Shown: positions 48,450-62,034, counted from the first letter of the stretch. The stretch: 64,000 nt of DNA from Nelumbo lutea (GCA_022828595.1 JAKGHH010000001.1:121160999-121224998), one strand, 5' to 3'. Translations and numbers: made by a program. The notes: generated by a model not told the origin, from the sequence alone.

Positions 48450-49690
48450 TGACTTTTCTTACAGGCTAGACACGGTTTATAAAAATTCCCATCGAGGTGA
48501 TTTCTCCTCACCAATCAGGCAATCAAGCTTCCTGTATTGGGACCATTCCCAGGTGGCAACAAACTTCACCTAGTTTATTCCATCTAAAGTGACCTCTCTT
48601 CTCTAATCAAACCCCTTGTCAGGCCATGCTTTCAGTGATAGATGTGTTCTCTTTGTTGGATCTTTTTGTCCACCTCACCAAATTCCAACACAAAATTTTA
48701 TTCCTGCTTCTTGGATGGTCTCTTGCAATGTACATTTGGTTGTTTCTTTACAAGCTTGAAGGGTTACCAACTGGACGGCCCAATCTACCCGTGTATTAGA
48801 CGTCACAGACCCACATCGCTTGCAAGCTGAGTGATCCATCTTGTTCTTGGCAGAGGCTGTCTTCTGCATATATTTGGTGGACTATCTATGGCCTTTGGCT
48901 CCAATAAAGGCTGAGCTCTGATAAAATAATTATGCATTCTAAGTAAGTCATCAGCACTGCCCATATTACAGCCTCTCCTTATGGGTGTTGTGCCCTTCTA
49001 GGGATTGTTTCTCTGAGTATTTTACTCCATATCAATGACCAAATACAGGCACAACCCACCTAGTTTTTCAGCTGTTTGAGATCAGTTAGACCATTCCATT
49101 TGTCACAGGCTGGAGAATCTCATTGAAGTCCCGACAGCTTGACTGACTAAAGAAATAGCAGATTGGATATTCCATGAGGCTTGCCGTATTTATGAGACTA
49201 GCTCCATGCCCTTATAGGGGAGAGCCAGGAATATTGATTTATATTGATCAGACACGTGGAAAAATGGAGGAAAAAAAATCACAATAGGATTTCATTTGAC
49301 CAAGGGACTATTTTGATGATTTTTTAAAAAATGGGGCTAGGGTTTTCTCTTAGGTTATCCAAAAGTAGTCATAGTTGGGGGATTTTCGTTATTCATAAGT
49401 GGTAAATAATTCTATAATTCTCTTGTCTTACTTATTTTTTGAAAAGATAAAAGAAGATATCAGATTTTCCCTTTCGGACAAATAATACGAGTTAGCCAGA
49501 CTACCAGTGGCTGGCCAAGCTTTTGATAGTTCCAAGCTAAGATCTCTGTAGGCAGGGAGGCAGCTTTTTAAGGCCAACACTGCCACCTTATTCGACAAGA
49601 GTATCATTCAAGATTATGGGTACCTAAGTTTCGAAAAGTGCTTGCAACTCGTGAACTCCCTCCATTTCCAACCTAGCTAATAGCAAAGAG
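48450..49690. repeat. Copy 2 of the diverged non-coding duplication
   Basis: Direct orientation, about 2.65 kb downstream of copy 1. It includes caacaaacttcacctagttta, cacaggctggagaatctcatt, gattttcgttattcataagt, gaggcagctttttaaggcca, ccttattcgacaagagtatc and cgtgaactccctcc. Confidence 0.6.
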
Positions 49691-50523
49691 GACTGTCAGC
49701 AACTAATTGTTCCGGGATGAGAATGAGATTCGGAACTTACGTTTCTCTGACAAAATCAACTGGTAAAACTGATTTTCATTAGACTTAATTGAGCCTAAAA
49801 ATCTTCTTTTCATTAAAACAACTCTACTAAATAGTATACATGCTTTGACCTTGCATATATAGTTATTATCTGGGTGTTAATATCTGCATATTTTGTTGTA
49901 AGAACCTAGCTATTTGATCTAGTTATAATTTGGCAGATGATCTTCATTTCACAGGCCTACCTCCTAAAGTTTGTCGTTGATATTTATGGACCTTCATTTT
50001 GCTTAGTTGTAAACAACTAAGAAGTACTTAATGTTTTCAGAAAACTTACCTTGCTCGCCCATTCCACTCAGCCTATTGCCAAGTCTACTAATCCCTTGGT
50101 ATGAGGTGAACTAATAAAGGTGGGTTTTGATTAATGATGAAATAGGCTCTGAAATCATAGAATGCTAAAAAAAGATTTCAAAGTTAAAATGCCTCATTCA
50201 AAATTTCAGTGACTTACCTGCTTATATGAGGAGTAATGGCATTTTCGATCGTTTATCCTGGCTTGGTGATTATCAGTAAGTACTGAAAATAGAAGATTAG
50301 AATTTTAATCACATATTGCATTCTATTAGAATGTTAAGTGAAAATCATAAATGTGATAATTTTGAAGCTTGAAAAGGTTTCAATGGTTTAGCATTAAAAG
50401 AATTTAGTAATTTTAAATTTGAAGATTAATAATCTCTTTGAGATTGCCGTACCAAAATGATTTAGTTGTAATTGTTTGAATGCCATATTATATTAGAGGA
50501 AGGCTACCATCTGAGGTCATTTA

Positions 50524-50665
50524 GGCTGTGTTTCCTTTGATAGAAAATAAGATAGAAATGGAAGGTTGAGGAAGTTCTTTAATTAGGGAATTTCACAAAA
50601 TTTGTTAAGAACTTCCCTCAACTATCTGTTTCTCTCTTATTATTGCTATCAAACCAAACATAACC
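50524..50665. mobile_element. Small MITE (142 bp)
   Basis: The left end ggctgtgtttcctttgatag and the inverted right end ggttatgtttggtttgatag match at most positions. The inner aacttc/gaagtt arms also pair. Flanking triplets are tta and tca. Confidence 0.65.
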
Positions 50666-50987
50666 TCAGGGGTTTCCAAAGGAATATATTCATTTCTATT
50701 TCTTCACAAACAACCTGAAATCAACCCATTTAATTAGATTATGACAGTTTGGTTCAAAGGCTATTCAAAATCGAAAAAGAAATAATTCCGTTTATTGACG
50801 TGGTATATATGCAAACAAGCTAGAAATCATTGCTGCCCATCTCTGTTAACAAAGTCCGTGTACAAGTTTCTTAATTGATGCCATAAATCATGAAACTCTA
50901 TGCTCCTCAAAACAAACATGTAGAAATCCAGCTAGAAACAACTTAATTTGCTTTCATGGTGACACATTCAGCCTATTGTTGTCACTT

Positions 50988-50988
<1 letters not shown>

Positions 50989-51035
<47 letters not shown>
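50989..51035. repeat. (CT)n microsatellite
   Basis: About 23 CT units followed by cgatcgatcgac, 0.5 kb downstream of the bHLH stop codon. Confidence 0.95.
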
Positions 51036-51038
<3 letters not shown>

Positions 51039-51503
51039 CGATCGACAGGATTTAGTGGGTTGGTTACAGATGAGAGGACTGAGCTGAGGTAGGGTAAGCA
51101 CTGTTTTCCTAGGTTAGGCTTTTACAAGGCATTGTTCATCTGATAAAATTGTCCCACAGAATTTCAAAACATTCCGATGCCATTAGAACAAAATTAAACT
51201 AAAAGACTTTCTATAGTTGGTATATGGAGGAACCAAGCAATATATTCATTACATTAATAATGAGGTCTCCAATTGAACCAGAATATTAAAATAAAAACCA
51301 TAAAATAGGGCGTGATGAGATGGTTTCTGATGAGTAGCAACTACTTATTGAAAAGAAAAAGAATTCCTACAAACACCATCTCTCAATTAAAATAAAAAAT
51401 ACAGAGATTTGTCGATTCCCTTCCAGCCCTTCTGGCTTCAGTCTTCTTGGAATGACCATTTTCAACGATCATTTTGTTTCTTCCTCACTTGCTCCCTTTA
51501 TTT

Positions 51504-53101
51504 CTACAGACACCGCCCTCCATAGCCTGCATTTCTGAATAATGCTTGCTTTATGTCTTCGGAACTTATTACTGTTCTCTGCTCCATTTCCTAAGACCAT
51601 GAAAGATCGATCATATGGGAGGAAACATGAATTGATGATCATTAATGGCAACCATGAAAGAACGAAAAACAAACACAAAGGAAAATACTGATAGAGCTGC
51701 CACTAAGGTATCTAAGAGATGACGACAAGAAAGCAAAGGAACTGCTAGTGCTGGGTTGATTAAACTGTACCTCCGAGCAAGAAGCTTGCATTGCAAAATC
51801 ATTGAAACAGCTTATGACACACTGCTGGATCTCAAGGCCCAGTGCCTCCAGTGTAGTTACTGTCGATAGCAATAATCCCGGCTTTCCTGCACAGCAAATC
51901 TCGATCCGGGTGTCCATGTTCCTTCTCTCCACATCAAACTGCAAAAGGAAAATCCCGATTCAGTAATTCGCTAGTAAAACTGGGTTGTTGGGTTGTTTCT
52001 TCCAAGGATCTCATGAGTTCATAGAGAACCATACCTTAGGTGAGTTTCTAACCAGGATTTCATTTGGTTTTAGCTCCTTGAAGATGCTCATCAGGTTCAA
52101 CTGATCTGAATCCACATCAATCTCATCTTGCAAATTCTTGATTCTCTCCAGCAGCTCTTTCATGTAATCTATGGTGTCTCCAAGTATAGACGTTCTGTCC
52201 ATCTGGTAATCGTAAATACCCACTTAGGTGGTCAGAACCACAACTTCTATATCTTGACTGATGAGGAATAAAAAACTTCATTACCAAGAAGACAAACAAA
52301 AAACTGAGCGGATGAAAGCATTTTGGCCAAAACCACCGGTTTGAGGCATAAAATTCCAACCCCCAACCAGAAGACAGTGAGAAGTGGTTCGATCGATATG
52401 GACCGAGAAAAAAAAAACCCTAAACTATATTGTGATAAAAAGAAGAAAACTGAGAAAAGAAACCGATCGAAGAAATGAGATTGAATGATGATATAAACCT
52501 TGCTTATCTTAGGAACCACTGATCGGAGCATCGAAAGGCGGTCGTTCAATCGCTTCCTTCTCCTTCTCTCGGCCATTAGATTCTTGGATGGCTGACCCTC
52601 CACTTTCTTTGATCGGTTCTTCCTCTCTAAGCACATGCCCATGTTGAAAACTGGGATTTCGGGAGCTTGGACGGGCTCCATCTTACAGGTAGTCGGCCTC
52701 TCCTCCAAATTGCGAAGCTCATCGCCGAGCAGACCGTGTTCTTCATCCTCCATGAGCGAGGAGGGATAGTCTTCTTGAGACGGGAACGATGGGGTATCGT
52801 GTTGTTTCTTGTATGATGATGAATCTTCCATCTCTGGTACCCATAATCCATCTGCATAGGGGCAGTAGGTTTCATTGAAGGGACCATTGAAACCAGGCAC
52901 GGCAGAAGTAGATACGGCGGCCGCGAGTCCTCCGAAGGAAGAATTTGGTCCGACGACCAGACCTGGGTTCTCATCAAAACAGTCAAAGCTCCACCCATTA
53001 GTGAACAACTCACTCATACCTCCTGTAGCAGGGAAAGTCTCCCATGTCTCTCTTCTAAAAGCTAATAGCTCTTCTAAGAAACCATGTTCGTTAACTTCCA
53101 T
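51504..53101 (-). CDS. bHLH transcription factor, bHLH93/bHLH61-like (4 exons)
   Basis: A nuclear DNA-binding regulator, predicted 341 aa. Exons on the minus strand are 53101-52499, 52202-52035, 51938-51771 and 51590-51504. All introns are GT-AG and phase 0. The N-terminus has the [14 protein letters not shown] motif of the bHLH93 branch. The basic region and helix 1 (about residues 171-201) read [17 protein letters not shown] and VVPKISK. The first intron falls exactly before [20 protein letters not shown] (helix 2). An ACT-like domain follows (about residues 245-313, with [20 protein letters not shown]), and the protein ends [13 protein letters not shown]. Length and exon layout match the Arabidopsis bHLH93 (NFL) type, a relative of ICE1/SCRM. 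The exact orthologue needs a tree. Frame readings through introns (such as VYIIIQ after exon 1) are artefacts. Confidence 0.95.
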
Positions 53102-53137
53102 CTCTCTCTGCTCTCTGTTCTCTTTCTCTCTCTACTA
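53102..53137 (-). promoter_or_regulatory. GA-rich 5' leader of the bHLH gene
   Basis: On the minus strand the bases just before the ATG are runs of GAGA (plus-strand ctctctctgctctctgttct...). This is common in plant leaders. Confidence 0.55.
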
Positions 53138-53251
53138 ACACAAGGTGCTGTTATTACTCAGTCGCTCACTCAACATAAAAAAAAGGAACCTCACAGGGAT
53201 GCTAATCCAGGAAGAAACCTTGATAAACTGAAGTTGCACCAAGTTGAAGGA

Positions 53252-53261
53252 ATATATATAA
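53252..53261 (-). promoter_or_regulatory. Putative TATA box of the bHLH gene
   Basis: The minus strand reads tgtttatatatattcc about 155 bases upstream of the ATG, implying a leader of about 120 bases. No experimental start is known. Confidence 0.5.
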
Positions 53262-55606
53262 ACACATAATAAGACGAGCGTCGCTCATAAACAAATTGAT
53301 TATAGTTTGTAATATGGTCTGTTATATGCATTAGCACCTAGACCCTAAAATTGAAACGGAATCTGCTTTTTCTTCTACTCTCTCTCTTTCTCCCCCTTTT
53401 GTTTTCTTGTCTCTCTCTCCATCTCTTGCTCTTGCCCTCAGTCTCTCTCTAAGGTGATTTCGTGTCTTTTTCACCGAAATCTGCAATCCAACAGACTTAA
53501 TATTTAATTCCCATCCTCTGAGAACTTTGACCCACACATCTGTCTGAACCGAAAAGGATGGAGTTAGCATCGTAGACCCTGTCAGGTTCTTTGTATATAC
53601 AACCTCTGAAATATTAATTAGCAATGAACAGAACTCAAAACATCCCCACCCCATCTCTCTCTCTCTCTTCCGTCTTGGACATGGAGAAGTGCTGAGTTGG
53701 GTCCCATTCTCCATGCTTCTCACCTTTGGCTTAGCTCACAATTTCAAATGGTGGGTGGCTCGTTTTGTTGTTTCCCAAACTTTTTGATCTTAATTAAGAA
53801 TAATAATTTGTATAATTCTTTTCTAATTAATTAATTACTCTCATTAATGAATAATGACATGTTTGTCCTTTTTATATCCTTTTTTATTGTGAAAATACTT
53901 GTGGTTGATCTCTAGATCTCTCTCTCTCTCTCTTTGAATTACTTCACCATCACCACCAAACAAATACGTATTACGTACATTCTAATCCTTCACCATTATT
54001 TTTTAGTTTTTAATCTGAGGCAAAGCTTTGGCGGATGCGGTCGATAAGGCAATTGGCCGTATGATAAGGGGCACTTGTCCACACAGTGTTTCTAGTTTGT
54101 GCACATCCCATCTTCAATAATGTTGTCAAGGACCTACAATTGTATACTTGTTTTTACTCTCGTATATGATTAACACCTTTTCTTTTTACTGTAAAGGGTG
54201 GCAACTTTCGGGTCAACCGGCCAACCCGTTTTCTTTATTCTTTCTTGTCAAGGCTTGAGAATGAGCACCCTTAAAATCAATGAAGATTGAAACATGAAAT
54301 GAATCAGATGGTCCTGATTTGATTTTCTTTTTATGAATATAACCCTCCATACCCGTTAATAAGTCATCCGACCCAACTCAGTATAGGGTTTTCTTGGAAG
54401 CCGTGTGAGCAAGAAAAGAAAGGAAGTTTTTTTTTTTTTTTAAGTAAGAAAAGAATTCAAAATCCAGTCGGGTTCGGTTCCACTGTTCTTGATGGTCAGC
54501 CCCACCAACCAACTTTTTGTTAAACTGAGTTGGGATCATCAAGGCCCGTAGGCTAGAGGGTTGGGATACTGAGTACCGTCCTGTCGAGCTACAGGGTCGA
54601 TGGATCCGGGATGTCATGGTATAAATTTGTATGAGTAGAATAATTTATTTGTTGTATTTAGGACATGAAATGATTATCGAGGGGAATATTCAGGATAATT
54701 GTACCAGTAACCACTGCAAATGCTAACACTGCCAGTTCATTGGGTACTGTTTGTTGTCTTTATTTACCTTGTAATTCTCATTTAATTATTCTAATCACTG
54801 GTATTATTAAACTAATAAGGGGATCAATCAAATGAGTAAGCTATTAATAATCCGGATGAAGGAATGGACAAATTTCTAGGTGTTGGGGCCTTAAGGCAAG
54901 CAGGTCCAATCGGGCTACAGGAAGAGGAGCTAGCAGCTAGCATTATTATGGGTGATTGGGAATCTCTATGGGTTCCCCATGGGACATGGGGGGGAGATGT
55001 CCTTGAAATTGCAGAGCTACTACATTACATGTATAATAAGAGGGAAGCAACGTGGGCCTAGATGATCCACGCTATATCACTAATAAAAACAAGATGACAT
55101 GCCACAATATTTGTCATCCATGGTCCTCTAACACTGTTGCTGTTGCAGCTGCACTTGCTTAGTCCATTCACGTTTGCTACTGCTTGCCATTATTACCAAC
55201 TGTGCTATCAACCCACTGTTCATTGCCCCCTTTTTTTTTCTTTTGGTCATTACCTTCCTAATCCTGCCACTTCCCCACCCTATCCTACTGTTCAATCTTG
55301 TTGCTTTCGCCCTTGCACCATCCCCTTAAAATAGCCCGGATCAATTGGGCCACTTTTTTTTTTGTACCAAACCAGCTGAAAACCAAGACACGACATCCCC
55401 CTCTGCTAATTGAGTACTAACCTTGAAACCATACTTGAAAAAAGGGCCGTTACCCAAGGTTGCATGCTGGCTCCCACCGGCTATATCTAGGGTACCCTTT
55501 TGTGTGTGTGTGTGCATGCGTGGGCGTGCACAAAGGTGGCAAACTCGCATCTACCCACAAACCATTCTCACATTCATGCCCACATGACACTACTAGCACA
55601 CATTAA
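53262..55606. other. Upstream region of the bHLH gene, no further gene
   Basis: Several short CT tracts (53380-53425, 53655-53668, 53919-53933). A 65-codon frame at 54864-55061 (MDKFLGVGALRQ...) has no recognised domain and no supporting splice signals, so I do not call it a gene. Confidence 0.4.
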
Positions 55607-55890
55607 GGCCTCGTTTGTTTGATGGCATCTCATGGGGATATGTTGGTTAATCGGGTAATTAACAAACTTTTCATGTTCTGGTGCCACTGTAATGGGTCCC
55701 GTTGAAAGTAAATTTTCGAAGAGTATCGGTTACCTGGAGGGTGGGTAAGTTGCTTATCCATTTGCCAAGAACGTTAATCCTCTCCTATTTCCCTCCTTAT
55801 CCGGGTAAGTGAAAGCCTTGCATCAAAGTTATTCAAGCAACTTTTGCTTAAATAAATACATTACCCAGGTACCCGAAAATGAACGAGGCC
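55607..55890. mobile_element. Tourist-like MITE (284 bp)
   Basis: Terminal repeats ggcctcgtttgttt and the inverse of aaatgaacgaggcc are flanked on both sides by TAA (55604-55606 and 55891-55893), as for PIF/Harbinger elements. Confidence 0.8.
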
Positions 55891-55893
55891 TAA

Positions 55894-58800
55894 AATGAAT
55901 ATAGATATATATATATATATATATCCCTTATTACCATTTATGGGGAGATGTTTCCAATGCATGGCTTTAGTGTCTTCTGGGTATGTGGTGTAGAAACTGT
56001 TTGTGGGTAGGAGACCCGGAGTGCTAGGTGGCTAGTTCAGACTCGAACCTGCACGGAAATCAGCTGAGATTTTTTATTACAATTAGTTTATGATTAATAA
56101 ACAATATAAACTTGCATGGAGAAACCAAAATTTAGCAATGAAAACGTTAATTTAATCAAAGATTATGCATCCAGTGTAGGGGACTAGTATTTTCGTAGGA
56201 GAAAGAATTATATATTTATATTAGATTCACCCAGCTTAGCCCAGCACATTTCTTGTTTGTCAACCGGGCCTGGTGATGGATAGAATAGCCGTTTGATTAG
56301 TTATAGGATCAGAGTAGATATAAGGAGAATAGGAATTGATAGCTGATAGCTCAGCTATGGAGACTAGAGACAGTAGAAAGACTACATTAGGCTAGCTATT
56401 GTAGCTGAAGAATTTAATCGTTGTCATCTTCTTCCCAATCCGTCTTCTTATTCTCATTCTTATTGGTAATTAATAAATTACAGGAAATAACTGTTGCAAT
56501 AATCTTGGAAGAAAATCTAATTGACCTTTAATACTTTTTTAATGTCAAATTCTGTTAAAAAAATATAGAAAAACAAGTAAACAGATCTACGGTTGCCAGC
56601 AGTCTGCTATTGCTTACGTTGGTTGCGCCCTTAAGAACAAATCTAATTTCTTTTCTCCTCCTAGGATTCCAAACAAGTACTGAACCATATCATACAAGCT
56701 CAACCATCTCTCTTTCTGAACCCATGGATTCCTCCCTGCTACTTTTGTCAATTTAATCAAAAAGCTTTGATAAAACAGAACGAGGGCATCGAATCTGAGC
56801 CACATGGTTGCTACATGGGAGGCTTAAAAAATAATAAATTGTTTAGTGAAATAATATAGTATATAAAAGAAATATGGCAGAAACATGGGCTAATTGAGCT
56901 TGCAAGGCTCTTTCGGTTATTAGGGTTTGTAGCTCAATAGCTGTGAGCGATTTTATCCAGAATTGAAGGGAAAAATAAAATAAAAGAAGAATAATCACGT
57001 ACATATTCTTTGCATCGAAGTTCGGTGCACCTAAATTTACAATTGATCATCATGGGGAATGTCTCTTGCAAGTAAGTAATAGGTACGTAAATGTAGTTCA
57101 CTGTAACTCATGAATAAAATGCGAGCAGCCTAACCTAAGCTGCTGCTACAACTACAGTACGAACACAATACTTACTGGAATACAGTGGGACTAGCTCGGA
57201 CATAATTGGTCTACGCGGATATATAGGCCCTCGATGCTGGTATATGTATAGCATATATCTAGGGTAATGAATCCTGAGTGGCCCACCATCTCATTCAATT
57301 CCGAGCAAGTGATCTGTGGGCCCCCCTCCCTCCCCTTTGTAGATTGCAGTTTTCAGCTGATCCTGATCAGTTATAATGATGATCCCAATTCCCAAATACA
57401 AATAGGTTCCGTCTCCGTGTCCGGTTTGTGGTTTCATTTCATCCATGATTTTGATGCTGGCCGGATTTGACAGTTCTACGTATTTGGGGAGCCCCGTTTC
57501 CAATTAGCCAGTGTCAGCCCTGGCTCCTGGCCCCTGGCCACAAGTTGGGTCATGGGGGTGCGGGGTGCCCCCCATGAGGTCACAACCTTTCTGCCATATG
57601 ATACAAGGAGTCGGTTCTTTTCTCAACACTTGTCCATTAGCATTTCTCCTTGATCACATCAGATTCAGCCTCAGGGTCGGTCTGGCAACTAGCTAGGGAA
57701 GAGTGTTGTAGTTTGCACCCACCAAGTAAGAGCTGATCAGCCCGGCAGTCAGCGGGGACACACAGCAGACAAATTTTCTTTCTTTCTTTCTTTGTGAGAG
57801 AGACAGAGGGAGAGAGGTGGTGTTAATTATTATGTAAATGAGTGAATGAATGTATATATATGGTGTCATCATCGTCATCCTCTGCGGCTGAACTGAATGT
57901 ATATGCGTAGCAGTTATGCTTAACTGAACTGAATCTCTGATCATGTATGTCTTTGCTTCCGTGTGGGTGAAACGCTGCAGCATTGCAAGCTTCCGACCAT
58001 AGACAAGTCTACCTAACAAATTTAAAGGCACCTGGACTGTCGTCCAGCCAGCTCAGAAATCCAGTATAACGGCTGATTCAATTTTAGCCCAAGCCCCAAC
58101 GACGACGACAAGCCCCTCCCCTCCCCATGATATATTGTGATTTTCATGTTTACGCCATTCCCTGACCCTGTCTGCAGTCTGCCTGCACACTACCTGCAGT
58201 AGTCGTGTTCATCAAGACACAACAGAATCCTACATACATTACCTTCTTTGCTTCACGCTCTAAGTCATAACGTAACTACTCTCACCCTTTTATCTCCATT
58301 TATTATTTTGAATTTTGAACACTTGATACATAGAAAAAGTTAACTTGGAAACCAAAGTTGTACAAGTAGAAGTGTAGTGTTGTAGAACAACACTGATCAG
58401 ACCAGACCCTTTCCATCTATGTTAACACAACACAATGGAAATTACCAAAACACCCCCAAATGTAAAAAGACAAAAGCGACCTTGACATGGACACGTGAAA
58501 AGACAATTCTGAGGGTACATCTCTGCTTAGTATTCTACTCGTGACGACAGTACTGGGATTAGCAGGCTTCTCCACTAATCACAATCTTGTTATTTATATG
58601 GTATGGACACTAATTGAGGAAGACGAGGGAGAACATGTCAGAAACAAGGAGCATCACGACTTGCATTTGCAAGGACGTTATATATGATCCCACAACCAAC
58701 AACCAACCCCAAGAAACACGTGACCCCCTCCTCCTCATTCACTTCCAGTGGCACTGCACGGTCTTGCCGATCCACGTGTCCAACTGTAAAACAGAAAAAT

Positions 58801-59185
58801 TCAATATCAAGACTATTTACGATATGCATATATAGAACAAATGTTTGAGTTAATCACATGGCCGGCCATTCACGTACTGGAAACCAAGAGATCCCGAGAT
58901 GGCGACATGTGGGATGTGGCTATTAAAGGACAAGAACTTAGAAAAGCTTTCTTGAGCAAATGGATCGATTCTACCCGAAACTCAATGGGACAAGGGGCTC
59001 TAAATTCTTGAAACTGATTTTCACCCAAATCTATTTCAGGGCATGATGGTTTTACCCTACCAAAGGACCCAAACTAATCTAGAGAACCAGCCTTGGTTTG
59101 ATTGAATGAAACGGACATGGTGGAAACAAATTTTCCTTAAAATGAATCATAAAATACTTTGAAAATGTGAACATTTGCCTGAGCA
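55894..59185. other. Intergenic DNA, no gene
   Basis: No frame has a recognisable domain. Simple repeats are (AT)n at 55905-55924 and (CTTT)n at 57777-57793. Short frames at 57291-57503 and 57693-58031 look like chance. Confidence 0.4.
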
Positions 59186-59774
59186 TAGGGTTGCAAAGAC
59201 CATGGTCTCACTCGACCATTTTGCCTCTTAAGTGAACTGATCATTTTTCTTGAATTTAATATTTGAATCTCTATAATAAGTAATGTAAAAAAATAGTATT
59301 TACAAAATTTAAATTATAATAACAAAATTATTATTATTATTATTATTGAAAAATCAAGTTTATATATTTTATTATTGTGATTTCTAATCAATCATATATA
59401 TATTGATAGTACCATCATCAATGATACAATTTTCGATTACATAAACTATGTAACATTTATAATTCTTAATGATAAAAAAAAATGCATAGCTTAATATATA
59501 GCGCTATATTAAACTCAAATTAGCTATCTAATTGGATTCTTAATATTATGAAATGTTTATATTCTAAAAAAAGAAAATATTCAATATTTTGGTAAAGAAA
59601 TAATAAATTCATCGATTGTCCTTGGTTAGACCCTACAACCACCAAAGATAGAACTGACCCTGTAATCAATTTAAACAAAGTAAGTTCTACTTCCAAAACC
59701 TAAAACCAACCCCCATAGGGTAGGTCTCAAGTACTACCTTAAAATTGAATTAAACTGACCCACACTCACCCCTA
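59186..59774. mobile_element. Possible hAT-like relic
   Basis: The left end tagggttgcaaagacc and the inverted right end taggggtgagtgtgggtc resemble each other, with an AT-rich centre. No target duplication was found. Confidence 0.3.
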
Positions 59775-61257
59775 GTATTCCATTTAGTTAATCAAGCATC
59801 AAACTCGCTACAATGCATGCATGTACCTGAGACGCCTATGGAAATTCCATTTTTTTGTTCACATAATAACCAAAATCCTTAATTAAGGGTCAAACCCAGT
59901 AAGCAAAAAATTTAATTAGTCTAAACACTGAAATCTCAGAATTGGCAGTTCATGCCTCTTAAGGACAAGGTGTTCACGAGTTTCTTACTCGCTTTTTTCT
60001 GCAGCAAAACTTTTAACCAACTGTTCAGTCTTCGGTGGCAAATAAGGAACGCCTGCAAACAATGGGCTTATGCAACTCTCAAATTTCTTTTTCACGAAAA
60101 GACATGTTCAACTTTCTTTTACGCATCTTTTCTTAGGTCCTACCATGTCTGTGAGACAAAGCTTCCAAGAATTGCACAAATTCATTGTTTATTAGTTTTG
60201 TGTTTGGCATTGTATTTATTTGTCATTCCCTACTGTAAGTTTTCTTTTCTTAGTAGAGGCATGTGTTAATTAGGCTTTTAAATTAATGGTCTATTTTTTT
60301 TTTTTTTTTTGACAACTGGCAAAATTTTATTCTGCTTTTTCATTTTTCAACGTACCACATCGAAGGAACTCTCCCTCAATCAATCAAACATTCAAATTAA
60401 GGTTTCTTTTATAATATTACTTCTGATTATTGTCGTTATTTAAACACAACAACCAAATTCCAAAAGCATTTTCATTTTAAAAAGTACAAATCTCTAAATA
60501 TTCGTAAATTTTAGGAAATTGACCAACTCTACTCCTACTGTTTAGAAATTGTCTTAAAGTACCCCTAAATTTTTCTATAATTGACTAAATCATCCCCTAC
60601 CATTAGTGCATGTTAGCATTCCATCACAATCCATTCACTACCATATGACATGAATTTTTTTTTTGAAAAACCAATATAACCCTTTTGTGGTCGATTTTTC
60701 CCTCCATTGTTCTTCAAATTTTTAAAATAAAATTCAACATTCACCTTGTAGATAAGAATATAGCCTTCAAACTTTACACATTTGAAGGACAAGAAAACAA
60801 AAGGGAATTTTTCCATCGTTTCTTGTAATAGTAAAGTAGATGGATAACGAGATACCTACAACTAAGATGACATTCTCAAAATCTAGTTTTTGGATGGGAG
60901 ATGATCCCTCCTATTCACCTATTAATATATCTTTGCAACAAATGTTTATTCAAATGTTTCATTTTGAAAACTTAAAAGAAGAATGATGAACAAAATAGGC
61001 TTTTCCATCCTTTATGTTAATGGATACTAATGATTGGGGAGGATTTAATCAAGGGTTAGACTACGATACCAAAAAGACATGATACTAGAAAAACTTACAA
61101 CCAATAAACTGACATTATATATAAAAGTAGGAACCAATTAGGTAAATTTTCATCAAAATATTGTGATTAGTCAAAAGCCTTTTCCAGTATCATGTTTTTT
61201 CAGCAACATAAAATTTTCCTTTAATCAATTGTAAAAAAAAATGAGAATGCTTTTAAG
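59775..61257. other. Intergenic DNA, no gene
   Basis: A 105-codon frame (59952-60269) is Cys- and Phe-rich without a recognisable domain. T-runs at 60295-60311 and elsewhere. Nothing else is supported. Confidence 0.4.
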
Positions 61258-61324
61258 TAGGGGTGAGCGAGAAAAACTAAAAAACTGAATTGGTCAATTC
61301 AGTATTTAAAAAACCAAAGGTACC

Positions 61325-61920
61325 TGATGAGGGATGATTTGGCCCGACCTAATGAATAGAGGACATGTGGACGTGCACAATCTGCCAACTACACAATGAC
61401 TCAGTGCTTCCCACCACCTTGGCAACCAGGGGACCTTAGGTACTTCCGTCACTTCGGATAGAACCGGGGCCAAGGGACCTCGATAACCGCATGTACTGAG
61501 GTGACACGTAGTGGATTCTAGAAGTTCACCAGCTATCCTCGAGCCTTTCGGGATCATACTATGTAACCGTAGGACTTATCCTCATCCCGCTCGAATCGGA
61601 TGGATACGATAAGCCTTATCAGCTAGCACATCGACCACCTTCCGAAACAGAATGAACTCCTATTACCCGATCCAAAGATCCCGAAGAGACTCCTTGGGAA
61701 TCACAGCAGTTCAACTATATAAGGAGCTTAACCTCCATGGCACAAGGTACGCGTGATTAAGTGCATTCTCTACTAAGTACTAACTTAAGCATCAAAGTGA
61801 CCTCGTTGGGTTAGCCACCCCAAGTTCTCTGATCCCTCTTTCTTGTAGTTCGACTGGTCCACTTGGCAATTGACGTTCGAACTGCTTTACAGCTAGGAGC
61901 ATCTAGATCATGCACCATTA
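61325..61920 (+). mobile_element. Solo LTR (Tat-related), 596 bp
   Basis: It starts tgatgagggatgatttggcc and ends catgcaccatta, with flanking gtacc (61320-61324) and gtatc (61921-61925), one C-to-T apart. ctatataagg at about 61715-61724 is the TATA box. The following actaacttaagcatcaaagt and tgggttagccacc match the leader region of the other Tat LTRs. Confidence 0.85.
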
Positions 61921-62010
61921 GTATCGGTTTTGTTTTGTTTAACCAAAATAGAAAATCGACATTTAACCAAACCGACTGGTATACATATATTTATATATAT
62001 TTTATGTATA

Positions 62011-62034
62011 TTATATATATATATATATATATAT
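62011..62034. repeat. (TA)n microsatellite
   Basis: An uninterrupted TA run in the AT-rich centre of the hAT-like relic. Confidence 0.9.

Noticed and set aside
52247..52498. Extension of bHLH exon 1 as an uninterrupted 284-residue protein
   Set aside because: The extension after PKISK is intronic. A good GT donor sits at the conserved position and the next exon restores the bHLH helix.
54864..55061. 65-codon frame MDKFLGVGALRQ...
   Set aside because: Short, without recognisable domain, splice signals or neighbours.
55994..56070. Possible tRNA (gttcagactcgaacctgca)
   Set aside because: No cloverleaf with acceptor and anticodon arms can be made around this motif.
59952..60269. 105-codon frame, Cys/Phe-rich
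   Set aside because: No domain, no conserved context, and composition typical of chance frames in AT-rich DNA.
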